A stretch of DNA of 64,000 bases from Epiperipatus broadwayi (GCA_028023455.1 JAQFVV010006310.1:1612001-1676000); one strand, 5' to 3'. Shown: positions 1 through 14,100, counted from the first letter of the stretch. Translations and numbers: made by a program. The notes: generated from the sequence alone by a model not told the origin.

Positions 1-730
1 ATTAGTTCATTTCTTACAATTATATTGTTTTCAACTTATTAATGATTAATATTGAAATTAAATAAATAACTTATACATTTTAAAATTCATAATAATTTTT
101 GTATTCATTTTTTTAAAACTATAAATGTAAACTACATCACAGAGATTACAATATGTTACAGCACAGAATTCACTAATTACATTGCAACTTCAGACAACTC
201 TCTTTCTTCATTTTGTATGAATATGGCACATTTTCTTCTGCACATTTCCAAAAAATAAAGATATGCTATGTGTTATATTTTTAAAAAACGACGTTGGCCA
301 AAATAAATTGTTAACCATTTATTTCACTAAATGGTGAATTAAATTATTTATTTATATGTGAATTATTTCTACAGCAAAATAACTAATTTTAATATAGTTT
401 GATTATTTTATATGATGAACAATACAATAAACTTATCTATATCAAACTTTTTCTCTCTCTTTTACGTAAAATATTTTTTAAAAAATGTCTTAGTTGTTCA
501 ATTAATAGCTTTAAAATTTTAAATACTATATTCTAAAAATATAAAATTCTAAACTGCTAATTTACATTGTTCACGACAATTTTTCAATATTTTTTATTTA
601 AAAGAAAATTGTGAAAATATTTTTGATTATTTTAATACAAATTTAAAACATTTAAATCAATATAAAAATATTTATTTTCAATTATTATTTGCCTTTGTCA
701 ATAAATCTTAATATTCTATTTTTTCATAGG
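1..730. other. AT-rich DNA, no gene recognised
   Basis: Very AT-rich sequence with homopolymer runs and stops in all frames. I see no exon, RNA gene or recognisable transposon domain before the hAT relic that follows. Confidence 0.6.
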
Positions 731-734
731 ATGT

Positions 735-3310
735 CCAATTCAAAATGAGAAAGAGATGTTGGCAAAAAAGTGATAGTACCAAATGAAAATTAAGTAAAGT
801 AAGAAAAACCACAGCTCTAAAGCAAAAAAGCACTTTGCACAAAAAATTCACGATGACAGAATTGAAAGTGACCAACTAAGAAGATGAAAATATTAATGGA
901 AATAAAAATGTCTCCAGAAAGATATTCAGGATAGTAAGATGGATGTAGATAATAATCATAAAGAAACACATTGTGGTGTGCCTGAAAATAAAGAAATGGT
1001 TAATGAATTACTAAATATAACAGATGATCTTGCTACCTGGTCAGAGAGAATGAGCCAGCAAATAATAGATTATTTAGTATAAAAAAAGACCAACAGAAAT
1101 TTTTATGAGTGAATTTCTCTTACAAAATAATGGAATTCATTTTTCAAAAGTTTATCTTAAAAGAAATCTTCCAAATAATAAAATCATATATCATCCCTGA
1201 ATAATATATTCTGAAATATATATATAGTTTTATTGTTGTCTTTTTTATGAAGCTATAAAAATTACTTGACCACATCAGGATTCAGTAAATGACCAAATAA
1301 CTATACAAAACTGGCAGAACATAAAAAATCAAAATATCATTTGTTGTATTGTTAAAATGTAACAGAACTTTAAGAGAGACTTTCAATTGTGGAACATATA
1401 AGCATAGTATAATAGAAATTATTGAATTGAGAAAATTGCAATTATGGCAAGTTTTGAATGATTATTATCATTGATCCAATTTCTAGATGAACATAATTTG
1501 GCATTTTGAGGATCTATTGAAAATATACATGATTTGCATAAAGGGAACATTTTAGTAATTATTGAACTGCTTGGAAAATTTGAATTGCTTGCAATAAGGT
1601 CAAGAGCATTAACTAAGCAAAACAATTCAAAATGATTTAGTGAATTTAATGGGAAATAAAATTCAGAACCAGATTATAAATCAAATCAAATCAGAAAAAT
1701 ATTTTGCTACTGTACTTCAGATACCAGACACAAAGAACAAATGTCCTATATACTCAGATATATTTCTTATGGTAAAAACAAAACAAAAACATGATGCAAT
1801 CATTGGTGTTTACAAATAGTTTATTAAATGGATAAATGTAGATAGCAGTTCTGGAAAAAAATTATATGCTATGCTGAAGAAAGAAGTTAATTTGTTACAT
1901 CCTGTGCTTCTTGTAATTATAATCTTATTTTGGCAGATTCAGATAAAATTTGGCTTTATACATTAACTTTTTTTGATATCTTTCAATACTTTTATATTTT
2001 ATTATCATCATCTATAAAGTGATAATCAATTATCTGTAAATTTGTTTAAGGTGTTACTATGAAGACTTTTTGTGATATAAGATGGAAATGTTTCATTTGA
2101 AGTGTTAAAGTAGTAAGATATCAAATAGGTGAAGTTTGTGATGCATTTCCTGAAATATCAAAAACACAGAAGATCCTCAATTTAAAAAGTAATATAGAAT
2201 CACTTGCACATCCAATAAAAGATTTCAAATTTGTAGTATACCTCAATTTTTGATATGATTTGCTTTTCCAGATAATCAAAAATGGAAAAAAGTTTAATGT
2301 TATATTGTGCTGCTTTTTTGTATATTTAAATAAATCATGATTTTATTTTTCAGATAAATATTATTAGCAAGGAACTTCAAAATGATTCCATGAATTTTTC
2401 TGTAACCTCTCTTCATTTAAAAAACTATTATGTTGGTTAATAAAATACAGGGCTTCTGGGTTTGAGCAAGTATTAGTTGAGACAAAAACAATTCAAAAGA
2501 TATGGAAATATTTCCAGAATTTTAAAATAATAAGATTAAGAAAAAGAAATATTTTAGTTATGAAGGATAATGAGACAATTGCTAATCTTTGTATAATTAT
2601 TTAAAATAAATTTTTAAAAATGTAGTTCTGAATAAAATAAAACAATCATTATAAACTCGATTTGAACAATACAAAAACTATGTGGAATTATTTGAATTTT
2701 GGGGAAATTTTCAAAAAATGGAGAAAGTTGCACTAAAAAAACCACACAACACAATTAGAAATTGCTCTGACAAATACTAAAATTACACAAGAAGAACTAT
2801 TATTGATTTTGTAAAAAAGAATGGAAGTTCTAGAAATTATTTCTTCATTAGATATTACGGGAAGCCTTCTAAAATGCTTGTTTCTAGCAGAAAATGATAG
2901 AGCTACAATACACAGCTTTTTAAAATTTCTTCATTGCTCTTCAAATATATTTAACCATACCAGTGTCTGTTGCTTCAGGAGAAAGGACATTTTTTAGATT
3001 AAAACTAATAAAAATATTTAAAGTCAACCATGAGTCGAGATAGGCTAAATAGTTTAGCGATTATATCTGTTGAAAATCAAAAAGCACGGCAGTTAGATTT
3101 GGATTCAGTTTTAGAAGTCTTCTCGAAGCAAAAAGCTAGAAAATGTTTTTAAATATTATTTTATATTGCTTCATTACAGATGATATATACTTTGTTTTAA
3201 TTACACTATTCAATTACTAATTTTTTATATTAAAAAATGCATATTTATTTACAAAAGTTAGAGCTATATTTTGAAGGGCGCCACAAAATATAACCAATTG
3301 GGCCCTGATA
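735..3310 (+). pseudogene. Decayed hAT transposase, ZMYM1-like (copy 1)
   Basis: This is a heavily mutated DNA transposon of the hAT superfamily, of the kind related to zinc finger MYM-type protein 1. Translated piecemeal in shifting plus frames, it gives the conserved blocks in the expected order. An N-terminal block near 1020-1110 resembles DP..W...I, followed by a KKGP-like stretch. A QNDLVNLMG-like block lies near 1626-1665, then KYF and an HKEQMSYILRYIS block to about 1765. An ADSDKIW-like block is near 1930-1960 and a TFCDIRWKC block near 2060-2090. The C-terminal dimerisation domain at about 2955-3150 reads PVSVASGERTF, then RLKLIK, then SLAI-like and ENQKARQLDLDS blocks. Stops and frameshifts occur throughout, so no protein can be made. 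A short GC-richer tail at 3275-3310 may be the 3' end of the element. Terminal inverted repeats and target duplications were not found. The family is clear; the exact boundaries are inferred. Confidence 0.85.
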
Positions 3311-3319
3311 ATTAATATA

Positions 3320-4495
3320 TATGTTTTTGATGCGCGTAATGATATACATAAAACACCCAAAAAGTTAAATAATATATGTATATATGTGGAATAATGTATA
3401 TATAGTGAGAATAAAATACTGTTTAATAAATATTTAATATTTTATTAAAATCTATTCATGTCATTTATTTTGAAACAATGTTAAATGAACTGGGGTATAA
3501 GTTGTGAGGAAATACAAATTACTAAAGAAATCTCGCTCTCTAGAGAGTTTTCCAACTTCTTCATTCCCAGGAATAGTCATACCAGCTTGTCTGTGGTAAC
3601 GCTAGAATCTAGGCCAGCCATATGCTTGAATGATTTAAACTGAAATCATGGAAACTTTTAATTAATTTTACCTTTTTTCTTTTTATCTTTGCTGTTTTTT
3701 TATATTTATAACATAGATGTAGCATGTCAGACAGATTAAAATATTATTCATATTTGACAATCAGATCAAGACATTTGACATAAATTAAATGTTCCAGTTT
3801 ACGCACACACACCCTTGTTATTTATAACTTAAAATATGTATAATAAACTATTTTAAATGGATTTTTTAAAAGTTCATTTTCATTTCTCTAACATTGATTT
3901 TTTTTTGTCTATTACAAACAAGACAAATGTTAAAGCTGTAAACAAAATATATATGTTTTAACGGCATTAAAATAGAAGCCATTCTATGAACATTATTCCT
4001 ATTATATATAAATACAACTAACTTTAAACGATATCGCTTACGCCTCCCAGCGTCATAGATATCAACTACAATAAAACCAAAAAATATATTTTTTTATCAT
4101 TTATTTGTAATTACTATCTATGGTGATGGGACACGTGCAAGTATAGGTTGAAGTTAGTTATATTTCTATTTGTAATAAATCCTTTTTATCTAGATTATGC
4201 ATTCTAAATTTATATATAAGTTCTCTGGCTAAAGATAGTTTAGTAAGTAGGATAATAAGTATTACTATTAATCTACCAGCACTTGATCATTCCAAATGTC
4301 AATTTGATAGTGCTTGCTTGTTTTTTTTAATAATTATTTTTGAATTATGTCAAAAACATGATGTTTTATTCATATTCAAAAGTGCACACAATCACATGTA
4401 CACATATGTGCATATATATACATAATTCCCAGAATAGCTATCTTCACTCTATTCTAGATTTTGTAGAAGTAAGCAAATGTTATAATACTCTAAAA
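3320..4495. other. Intergenic AT-rich DNA
   Basis: I recognise no gene here. A short GC-richer patch at about 3530-3640 contains a repeated CTCTAGAGAG-like palindrome and could be a fragment of an unidentified repeat. A second small GC-richer patch lies at 4028-4062. The rest is AT-rich with A/T runs. Confidence 0.5.
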
Positions 4496-4499
4496 TTCT

Positions 4500-5215
4500 C
4501 ACTTAAACTGATTAGTTTCTGGCTTTTGCTTTCATTAGTGAAAACTATGACTTAAAGCTGAAATTAATGTGTTCATAACATTTACCAGTCACCTTTTGCT
4601 TCTTTGTAATATTCAAGCTAATAGTCTAAAATTTAAAAGATTTCAAACCCAAAACAACTCATTTGCATAGATATATAGATCTAGCATCAGATCAGTTACA
4701 CACATTTGATATATCAAAAAAGGTCACTGCTAAACTTCAAGGGCATTAATTTTAATTTTGACTCTTAGTTTTTAATGACAAAAAAAAATTAAAAGCAGAT
4801 CAATTTGGAGGTAGGATTTTATAGCATTATACCATCAGGTGTTAATTGTTTATTTAAGCTTACAATAGATGGCTCTAGAGTTGAGAGAAAATAACTGTTC
4901 TTGAAAACATGAATAAACATATGAGGTTATATAAATACGATAATTGGTATTAACTTTTCTAGCCAAAGGTAGAAAGGACCTATATCAGACTGAAAACTCA
5001 ATAATATACAGAATCTGATCTGTTATCTGATTTATATAGATCTATAGGGGAATTAAGCTTAGTTTTTTTTTAAATTTCAGGTATGAGCTTGAATAGTATA
5101 AAGAAGTAAAAAATAGTTACTGGATTTATAAGTTCATTATTTCAGGATTTGAACTACAGCCTTCATTAATGGAGACAAAATCCAGAAACAGATCAGTGTG
5201 GAGATGAGAATTTTC
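4500..5215. repeat. Divergent foldback repeat, family A (copy)
   Basis: The left half (about 4505-4690) resembles 53525-53720: both carry a TAGTTTCTGGCTTTTGCTTT block, a following T-rich stretch and a CAGATCAG end. The right half (about 5140-5215) carries the same core in the opposite direction (CATTAATGGAGAC, then CCAGAAACAGATCAGTGTGG). This is therefore probably an old palindromic copy of the repeat better preserved at 9.1, 16.4, 52.6 and 54.3 kb. Identity is low and the ends are approximate. Confidence 0.35.
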
Positions 5216-5219
5216 TTGC

Positions 5220-8200
5220 TCTATGCTATCCTGATATGTATTAATTACAATAGTTTTCAGTAAATGACTTTAGGGTAAGATAAAAATAAGTGCTCTTTTG
5301 ATAATTTAATTGTAAACATTAGTAATAATTATTTATGAGTTAAGTCAAAAAAATAAGTTTCTTCAAATGTGCATATAAGCATAGTCATATATTTGTGCAT
5401 ATATATCTCATTCAGTAATTAATGGAAAAATACACACACACACATATATATATATAAATATATATTGTAATGATTCAGTAATGTATATTGTGAATCCCTG
5501 TCTGGCATCAATTATTATGTAGAACAACATAAGTTATATGATTAGCTTTCCCTGTTGAGATTGTTTGTTTAGGTAATAATATAATGTTGAAAAATATGAA
5601 GAGATATTTTACTATTAACCAACTCTGAGCAACAATTTGTGTGTTAATATTTTATAACGAATTTAACAATAATATTATTTCACTTGTAATTATAGGTCTA
5701 ATTTGAATGACACAGACTAATGCTGAATCAGTAAACTTATGACTAAGCATAAACCCACTTACCTATTAATTACTATGATCCAAAAATCAAAAGAATACAG
5801 TGGTCATCAATATACTAAAGACAAGGACAGAGAAATAAATATCAAGATTTCATTTAATAAAATATGAATTTAGTAATTATAATAATGATGGCATTACATG
5901 GTACTTGAAGAATAATTTTAATTCATCAAAATATTAAATAGCCATAACTATGCTAGAATTTAAAATTTAAAAGTTTACTATTAACAAGCTATAATTAAAT
6001 AAATACTTATTTCTCTTCCTAAAGATTATGTTTACACATATACGTCTTGACAAAGCATAATTAACTTTTAGATATTTTCATATTACTTTATAAACGGCTT
6101 GATTTATGACATAAAGCTTTATATGTATTCATGAACACATTTTTAATTACTACAAATAGAATATGTAATTTGTTTTAAATTAATTAAAACTTCTAGATTA
6201 ATATATAATAAATAACCAAACAGGGAGTAACTGAAGCTTCCAATGAATTATATAATGTAAATAAATTCTCAAAAGACAGATAATAGCACCTGTCTTTTAG
6301 CATTTGTTGTTGTTATTTATGCTTAGTTTATTTACATAATTTTAAATGAGGGAATGAATTCAGTTTATTGATTATATGTATGTATTTATAGAATAAATGA
6401 TAAGTTTCTCCATTTAAATATTCAGTGGATCAAATCTGAGCTTTAGTTTTAAACCTCTAAATATAAAATGAAAACTCAGTTTTTAATGTATGTAAATAAT
6501 AGGTACAATAATCAATAGATTAAATTCACTTCCTCATTTACAATTACTAAATAAACAGCATAAATAATAGTAAATGCTAAAGAACAGGCCATTATCATCA
6601 GTCTTTTGAGAATTTATTTGTTACATAATTATCTCAATGGAGGTTCAGTTATTTCCTATTCAATTACATACAGTCTGAGTTATTTATTTATCTAATAAAT
6701 AAGTAAATGAGTACATCAATCTATGATAAAAAATATGTAACCTTTCAAAGAGCAATTCTTGACTTAAAAACAAGGATACTTGATCCTGGTAGACGTTGAT
6801 CACATTCTTTAAAAGACAATTACTTTAAATATTCTTTTATCTTTTAAACAGCTCACTTTAAAGATAATGTCAAACATAAAAAAAACCCATAGATAGTGGT
6901 ATAATTTGCAAGTGGGTAATTCAGAAGATAATGTCTAGTGGGTAGTTCTTTAGGATATACTACGATATAGATATATAGCGTCACAGAAGAATCAGTTATT
7001 CTTATGACAGAGTTGATTGACAGAAATTTGAAAGTTTATTAGTGCTGGCTCTTCCATCACTCACAGCGTTCTTACAATGATTCATGATTTTATATTACAA
7101 GTTTTATGGATTCAAAGATTTAGCTCAAATATAGCTGATCTCTAATGATAGGCAAAAACTTTTAACAGTGTGTATTCTCATTTCTTTCTGTTTAAGATTT
7201 AATATAGTATTTTCCTAATCTGATAGGGTATTTTTAAATAAACAAAACAATGTATTTGTTTTTTGCTCTGGTATTTTAATTAAAACAGGTGTATTTTTAC
7301 AAATATGTTAATTAACCTGCCATTGTTGGATAAATAAACTTGGAAAGCACATTTTTCCAAATTTGAAATTAAAATAATTAAAATATCTCATTTCTTTCAA
7401 TTTTTAGTTATAATTAAATTAATTAACAAATAAAATACATTACTAAATTATATATATAAACATATGTGTATAAAGTAATTTAGCACAATTTTTTTAAATA
7501 TTTAAATTTTTATTCTAATTAGCTTTCATTTTATAGTAATTTATCAATGAAGGCCTGATGATTATCATCAGTAGTGATCACACTTCAATATATATATATA
7601 TATGATTTGGTATACATATAATGATGTGAAAAAATGGGATAATGAGAAATGGTAGAATATGAATTGATAAATAATAAATAATGAATTGCAATCATGAGCA
7701 CAATATAAAAAAATCAATCGTTGAAAATTCTACTATATGCACACTTAAGGACTACAATAACTATAAATTAAAACTAGATTAAAAAGTGCTTAGATCATTA
7801 TTATATCAATGCTGATCATTATCAGTGGTCAGGACCAGTGATTATGGGGGAAACTAGTAATCATCATAAGATGTAGAAATAAAGTGAAAAAAGGTGACCT
7901 TGATTATCTTAACATCATATAAATAATTTTAATGAGAATTATATAGATGTTCACACACATCTCATACATCATTTGTCCAGAGCTACTTTGGGATCACAAA
8001 GACTCTGGTGACTGTGAATAAGAGCAGACATTAAATAACTGCAATGAAATAACTTAAATAAATTCATTAATCAAATAAAAGAAATAATAATAAAATTAAA
8101 AATCTGATAAATACAATACAACCAGATTATTCTGATTTGGATTATTTACAAATATCAGAAAATATTTTACTAGATTAAAAAAAAAAGCAAATATTTAACA

Positions 8201-9070
8201 TTGTTAAAATTGTAGCTTATAAAAATATATAACTTGCAAATGATACTAATTTTGGTAACACAAATAATATTCCAATTATTAATTATTACTTTCATTAATT
8301 CTACAAAGCCACTATTATTATATTTTAGCAATATATAAATATTTAAATGTTGGATGTATATAATATGCACACACATGTGCTTGTTCCAACATAAAAATAA
8401 AATATTTCAATTATTAATTTGCTTTTAAAATATATAAAGAAAGCTATATTATTCCTTCACATTATAGATGCTTCATTAATATAGAGAGAATATACAGGTT
8501 TTTATAATATAAAGATTTCAATTATTAATTTTAGCAATCTTTACAAACCAAGTTATTATTAATATATTTTTATATTCTGACTACAATTAAATTGTAGCAA
8601 AAGGTTTTAGAATAAAGAAACCTTACTTTAACTTTTTGAAAATTTGCTTCAATTTTTTTTCTCTTCTGGAGAATTGAAAATCTGTAATCTTTTTTTTTTT
8701 TTGGAAGCTTACATTTTTCATGTTTCTCACTTCCTTTAAATCCTTTTTTGTTTTTGACCAACTGATTTAATTTTATTTAATTGTTTATAATCAGTTATAA
8801 GATTTTTTTTTCAAAATAACTCAGATGAAATAAACTTTTTTATTCTTTATTATTGTGATCAGAATAATATATCAGTATATATATATATCTTTCTCAATAG
8901 TTAATTCTTACATCTGTAACATAAACTTCTGTCAAATCTGTACATTTGTACATATGTACAATAGATTTTGTAACTATATCTCTACAAACAGCAAGTCTTT
9001 TATGTGTATTTTCACACATATCTATCATAGTTAAACATATATCACTGAAATCTGTTAGTAGCATCTTTCT
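5220..9070. other. Long AT-rich stretch without a gene
   Basis: Nearly 4 kb with no recognisable coding domain. It holds short CA/AT simple repeats (around 5430-5465 and 7588-7604), a few small local palindromes (for example around 7556-7580 and 7808-7830), and reading frames that never exceed about 70 codons and have biased Lys/Asn/Ile/Phe composition. Nothing here supports an exon. Confidence 0.55.
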
Positions 9071-9074
9071 CCAT

Positions 9075-9640
9075 ACAATAATGTCACCTAGTGAAAGCCA
9101 TAGTAATCAACAGACGTCAAAGTGTTCATGCATTAAATTTTTTATCTAATACCTACTCATCCAATATTCCTAGATTAGGTTCTTACTTATAGATTTTATC
9201 AGTGAGGAACCTTGGATATGAGAGCAGTGCATCTAGATATTTGGATATAATGCATTCTTTCAGTATCTTTTACCTTTTTATTTAACTATAAAGATATGAA
9301 CCCAAACTGAAAACCCAATAATGATTTCAATCTAAGGTAATTCATTTGTATAGTCATACAATATGTAGACACTGAATTAATTCAGATATGCATGATTATA
9401 CAAATGAATTAGCTTGGATTGAACATATTATTGTGTTTTGATAGCTGCTGGAGAGGTGCATTAGATCCAAAGATCTAGGTGTATTGTTTTCAGATTCAAA
9501 ACTCCTCACTGATGAAAGCCATAGCTAGAAACTAGTTTGGGGATATTGGATGAAAAGACACAGGGATTTGACACACTAATCTTCTAGCATCCATTGATTA
9601 CTATGGGTGCACTAGATAACATGACTATATGAAAAAAGTG
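9075..9640. repeat. Foldback repeat, family A
   Basis: An imperfect palindrome. The left arm (about 9080-9350) runs from CACCTAGTGAAAGCCATAGT through ATCAGTGAGGAACC to GATTTCAATCTAAGGTAATT. The right arm (about 9395-9630) carries the same blocks in reverse order and on the opposite strand: AATTAGCTTGGATTGAA, CTCCTCACTGATGAAAGCC, CTAGAAACTAGTTTGGGGAT, then CCATTGATTACTATGGGTGC. The right half matches 16885-17000 in direct orientation, so this is a dispersed family. No coding capacity is seen. It is best read as a non-autonomous foldback element of unknown superfamily. Confidence 0.6.
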
Positions 9641-10069
9641 GCTATTGTTTTTACAAATTGTGTAAGTATAAGAAATAGTTGTCATGTGAAGTTTTAGTGG
9701 TTTAACCTGTCAGTAAGCTGACTTCTTATATAGAATGCTAATATGATGGATAACAGATAATAAAAATAAATATAGGTGGTTCTCAACTCAATTTAGTTTT
9801 CCTAGACTCTGAAGTTAGGCACAGCAAGCAATGTTATGCTACACACATATTGGACTATGAGACATCACAGAGAAGGCATCCACATATACTTCTTCAGGAG
9901 GAAGCCTACCTCAAACAACATGGAGACAGTAGCAATTTCTATCCTTTTTTAAACAGTCTTTCTTTTTCAATCAAACTGAACCCACTATATATAGTAATTA
10001 TAATAGAATTTATAAACAGAATAATGAAATCCCCAAACTGCATGTTCACTATATTTTGTAAATGATTTG

Positions 10070-10800
10070 CCAAAATCATTTTCTTGTTCAATCATACTGC
10101 AGATTCTTTTAATTGTTGCTGATATAACTTTAGAAAAATTTCCCCCCCAGAAATTGCAAATGTCTCTTAATGATAATAAACTAATTAATTCTTCCTTGAT
10201 AATGTTTCCAATACAACAACAAATTAAAATAGCTAAATGAATTAATCTAGTTATGTCATTAATATCATCAAACAGAGAGAAATAAAACCCCAAAATTTTA
10301 TATCTATTTTTTTGCTGATGGATTATATTTTTAGCTATTTTCAAGATTCAATCTTTTGCTGTATTTCTAGTCAAAAACAAGTCTCATATTCATTAAATAA
10401 TTTTTTATTTTCACAATAATCTTCAGACAAAACAATGAACATTTTAATCACATTTCTTTTAGATATTAACCATTGACTAAATATTTTCTGTATTTGGCAA
10501 TTGTTTGAGGCAATATAGAGACCCCGGCGGGGGTTACGCGCCCCCCCCTTCAAATTTGGTTTGTGGTCCCGTTGTGGGGGGTTCTTCCTTTTTTACATCT
10601 CATTCTTTCAGGGCGGCGCCCCTCCCTCCCCCCGCCCCTCCCCCCCCCCTCCCGGCAATATAAGTAGCAGCAGTTATATTTGACTGACTTCCAATATATT
10701 TAATTAGGGATGTTGATTGAACATTTTGATTTTTAAGGGCGCATGCAATAAATTCTTTTTCTTCTTCTTTATTTGTATCAAGAAGAGATTTCAATTAATA
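10070..10800 (-). pseudogene. hAT transposase fragment, GTF2IRD2/ZBED5-like (copy 2)
   Basis: On the minus strand, several broken frames reproduce the middle of an EPM2AIP1/GTF2IRD2/ZBED5-type hAT transposase. Upstream is a block ending AATYIA, and after the GC-rich insert come SNNCQIQKIFSQWL and a KMFIVLSEDYCE-like stretch. This corresponds to the family's region around A-xx-IA-xx-KKPFTDGEFVK-xx-M-xx-CPE. At about 10160-10270 comes the FSLFDDINDITRL block, which matches the catalytic-region motif ALDESTDITDTAQL, followed by IIKEELISLLSLRD. The first acidic residues survive, but stops and frameshifts break the frame. Only about the middle third of a transposase remains. No termini were identified. 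Confidence 0.75.
10509..10662. mobile_element. 136-bp GC-rich insertion flanked by a 9-bp duplication
   Basis: GGCAATATA occurs at 10509-10517 and again at 10654-10662. Between them lie 136 bp of extreme GC content with long C runs, including CCCCGGCGGGGG and GGGCGGCGCCC, in a genome that is otherwise about three quarters AT. The minus-strand hAT frame reads into the insert at one side (Tyr-Ile-Ala) and resumes at the other (Tyr-Ile-Ala-Ser). The insert is therefore a later arrival that duplicated its target. Its family is unknown to me: it has no clear inverted ends, no tRNA boxes and no poly-A tail. Confidence 0.7.
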
Positions 10801-11039
10801 ATGCTATTTTACTAACAAGATTCTGTATGATACTGTTCAACTGCTTTATTTCCCATATTAATTATGCCATGTTAAGTAAAATAGGATTTAAAAAAAAAAA
10901 AATTTAGAAAATTTTCTTTGTAAAAAATAATCTTTAAAATTATTTATATGTACAAATATAATATTTACTTTAAAATGCATCCACACCATAGTGTCTGTTT
11001 CTGTATAATGTTTGATATACTTAAGTACAAATAATGGAC

Positions 11040-11180
11040 TTGCTGCTTTCTCCAGAGCTAGAAATTAGTCTGGAGATAGGGATGTTCTGAAAAGTTTGTT
11101 AAGAGTTATTGGCATGGTCATTATATAACATTTGTAATACAAGCTTATTAAATTAAGTCATGTGATCTATGACTTTATTT
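11040..11180. repeat. Family A repeat fragment
   Basis: Contains GCTAGAAATTAGTCTGGAGA, then ATAACATTTGTAATACAAGC, then AAATTAAGTCATGTGAT. The second half matches the tail of the hairpin at 54625-54675 almost base for base. This ties the two loci to one family and suggests a conserved end sequence for the repeat. Confidence 0.5.
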
Positions 11181-14100
11181 CTTGCAAACCTTTTAGCATT
11201 ATACTCAAAAAATATTTTATTATGCTAAACACTTTACATCAATTTCTGAAAGGATAATAAAAAAAAAAATTAAATTTATGTGCTTTTGACATAAACTGAA
11301 GACATTTTTGTAATAAGCATAACTATGTACAGTGCTCTAAGTTGGAGGAATAGCTATTGGCATATTGCAAAATTTATTTACAAATTCTATTTTTTTAAAA
11401 AAACAATTGCATATGATACTCAGGAAAAAAAAGGCTGCTCAAATATTGTAAAATCTGCACATTTTAATGGGCTTTTTTGTTGGTTACATTTTTCTTTGGA
11501 TAGTGTATAATTAAAGCCATATAATTAAATATAGCATAGTTTCTCAGCTTACTATATTTATTTGGTTACTAACAAAGAAATCATACTTAGAATTTTATTT
11601 CAAATGAAGAAATGCAATAGTTAAACAAAAGATAAAGAAGAATATTAAATACATTAGAAATAATAAATTATTATTGAAACTACTATGAAAAAACAGTTTT
11701 GTTAAAAAAAAATCCATTATTTAAAGACAATTAGCATCATTGTTTAAATTGTCTCTCTTTCTTCAAACGGCCATGCATATGCTTGGTGATGTAAAGTGCT
11801 TTATTAGTTTTAATGAATTTTTTTTTTTTTTTGTTTTAATATAATCTCATTCATCTTTTTTTTTTTTTTTGTTATTGTTGTTGATATTATTATTTTAGTT
11901 GCCAGAACATTTTAAAAGAACCCCCCCCCCTCAAAAACAAACTGAGAATGTAATATGAATGACATCGGTAGAGTGTGTCACAATGTATATTACTAGCGTT
12001 ATGAAAGAACAAGGACTCTGATTGGTCAGATTAGTCTACCATCATAATTCCTATTAAATTAATTTTGTTCCTACTACCATTTTTGAAATAACAATTATCC
12101 AATATCTCACTATTTGAAGAAGAGCTATTCACAGATTATATATACAATATATTAAGAATTTGATATTATATTTTATTGAGTTGTTGATTTTAATAGTAGT
12201 GATTTCTGTGTTGCTTGTAATAATAGATGATTAAAATTTTATTGCATATTTTGTCAACTAAAAAATATTTTAAAATAAATTCTATGTGAAAATCAAAAAC
12301 TGTTTTTAATCTTATCTCAATTGCCTGTGAAACCTTTTGCTAATGGCATTATTATATTAGATGGTTAGGCCAAATATTTATTTTTAGAAAAGAATAAAAT
12401 TAATTGATACTAAGCTATATAAATATATTTTTGAAATTGAAGATGTAAGAGCATTTGGACAAAGGCAAATATGGATTTAAGATTGATACAAAAAAATCAG
12501 ACTTAGAGTCAAAAATAGAGAAGTCAATGCAACAGCATAATGGGAACGTTAGAAAACAAAAGGAAAATATAAATATAAAGAATAAGATTATGGTAAAATA
12601 GATATCTGCTTAATTTACAGTTGGCAGTATGAATGTATCTCTTTGGATAATTCATCAACAACAAAATCAGTCCAGAAATCTAGAGATTTGTCATAAATTA
12701 ACATATGAGCAAAATTTATGTGAAAATATTCTTTAAAAGATTAGAATTGATCAAGATACAAACATTGAAGAAGAATAAAGGCAATCTATTGGTGTCTTTG
12801 AACTATTGGAAAGTGAATGCTCTTGAGAATTTCAGGTTAGCAAGATAAAACAAGCAAGAACTTACACCTGAACTTTTGTTGAAATACAAATAGTATAGAT
12901 TAAATTAGTCTTATATGAGTTATTTTTGTGAGTATTTCAAAAAATGCAAAAGCTTTGTAAAAACTTTTGGAAAGTTATAAATGTTCAAATTTTCGATGTT
13001 AAAAAAAATAGTGACAATCTATTGATGATTTTGAACTGTATTGTAAAGAATCTTGGGAATTCCAGGATAACAAGAATTTATTTGATCAGATTAGACCTGA
13101 ACTTTTGATTGAAATATAAATGACATATATTAAAATAATTTTATTTTAGTTATATCACCCATTAATGCTCTGAGATAGTGTAATGGTGAAAGGAAAGTAT
13201 ATCTAGCAATAAAATAAATAATCTCTATTATTACGTGTTGCCGTTGAAGATGTCTAAGAGTTGATGTAAATTTGATATCTAATAAAAATAATACATTCAC
13301 AGAATAGCAGATAACTAATACAAAATTTGACATTTTATAATTTTAAAACATTATTAAATCTTTAATTTAATAAATATCCCGTAATCAGTCTAAAATTATT
13401 TTTTAAAAAAAAAAACCCATCATAGAAGACTATTAAAAATACCAAATTTTTTCTAATTTATATATATATGTGGATTTAGATAGTATTGACTAATTTGTTG
13501 ACATTTGTATAGTTCAATAAAATGACTATCAATGTTTAAGATATATAAAATATTTAAGCAAAATTGCAAATGCAAGTAAGAATTAAAATCCAAAAGTATC
13601 AAGATTATCTATTTTATATTTGTTTTCTATTAGACTAATTAAAAATGAAGTAGATGTATTTTTAAATTGAATCCGAAGAGATTGCAAAACATCTAAAAAG
13701 AGACTACATATGAACTGGATGAATGAAATAAAGAAGTTTGCTGATGTGACGTATTGAAGAAAAGCTATATATCCCTCGGAGAAACTGGATTAAACATGAA
13801 TAGATTTTCATCTGGCATTAGATCGATTATGATCGAAAATGATGATGAAATTATAAAACTAAAATTGTGATAAATACCATCTTTATGTGAATTGTAAAAT
13901 AAAGTTATTTGAGAGGGGGGGGGTTATATATAAACCTGAGTCAACATTAAATCAAACAAAAAAAACACACACACACCATCACCGACGAATTAATATGATT
14001 TTACCCTCAAAAGCAAAAAATATATAATTGAAGTAATTGGTGTCAACTTGTAGAAGCGAGAAAATAATGTAAATGAAACAATCACCATTCAGAACTCTTA

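Noticed and set aside
1419-1625. Minus-strand 68-codon frame
   Set aside because: It is antisense to the hAT transposase relic and has no motif of its own.
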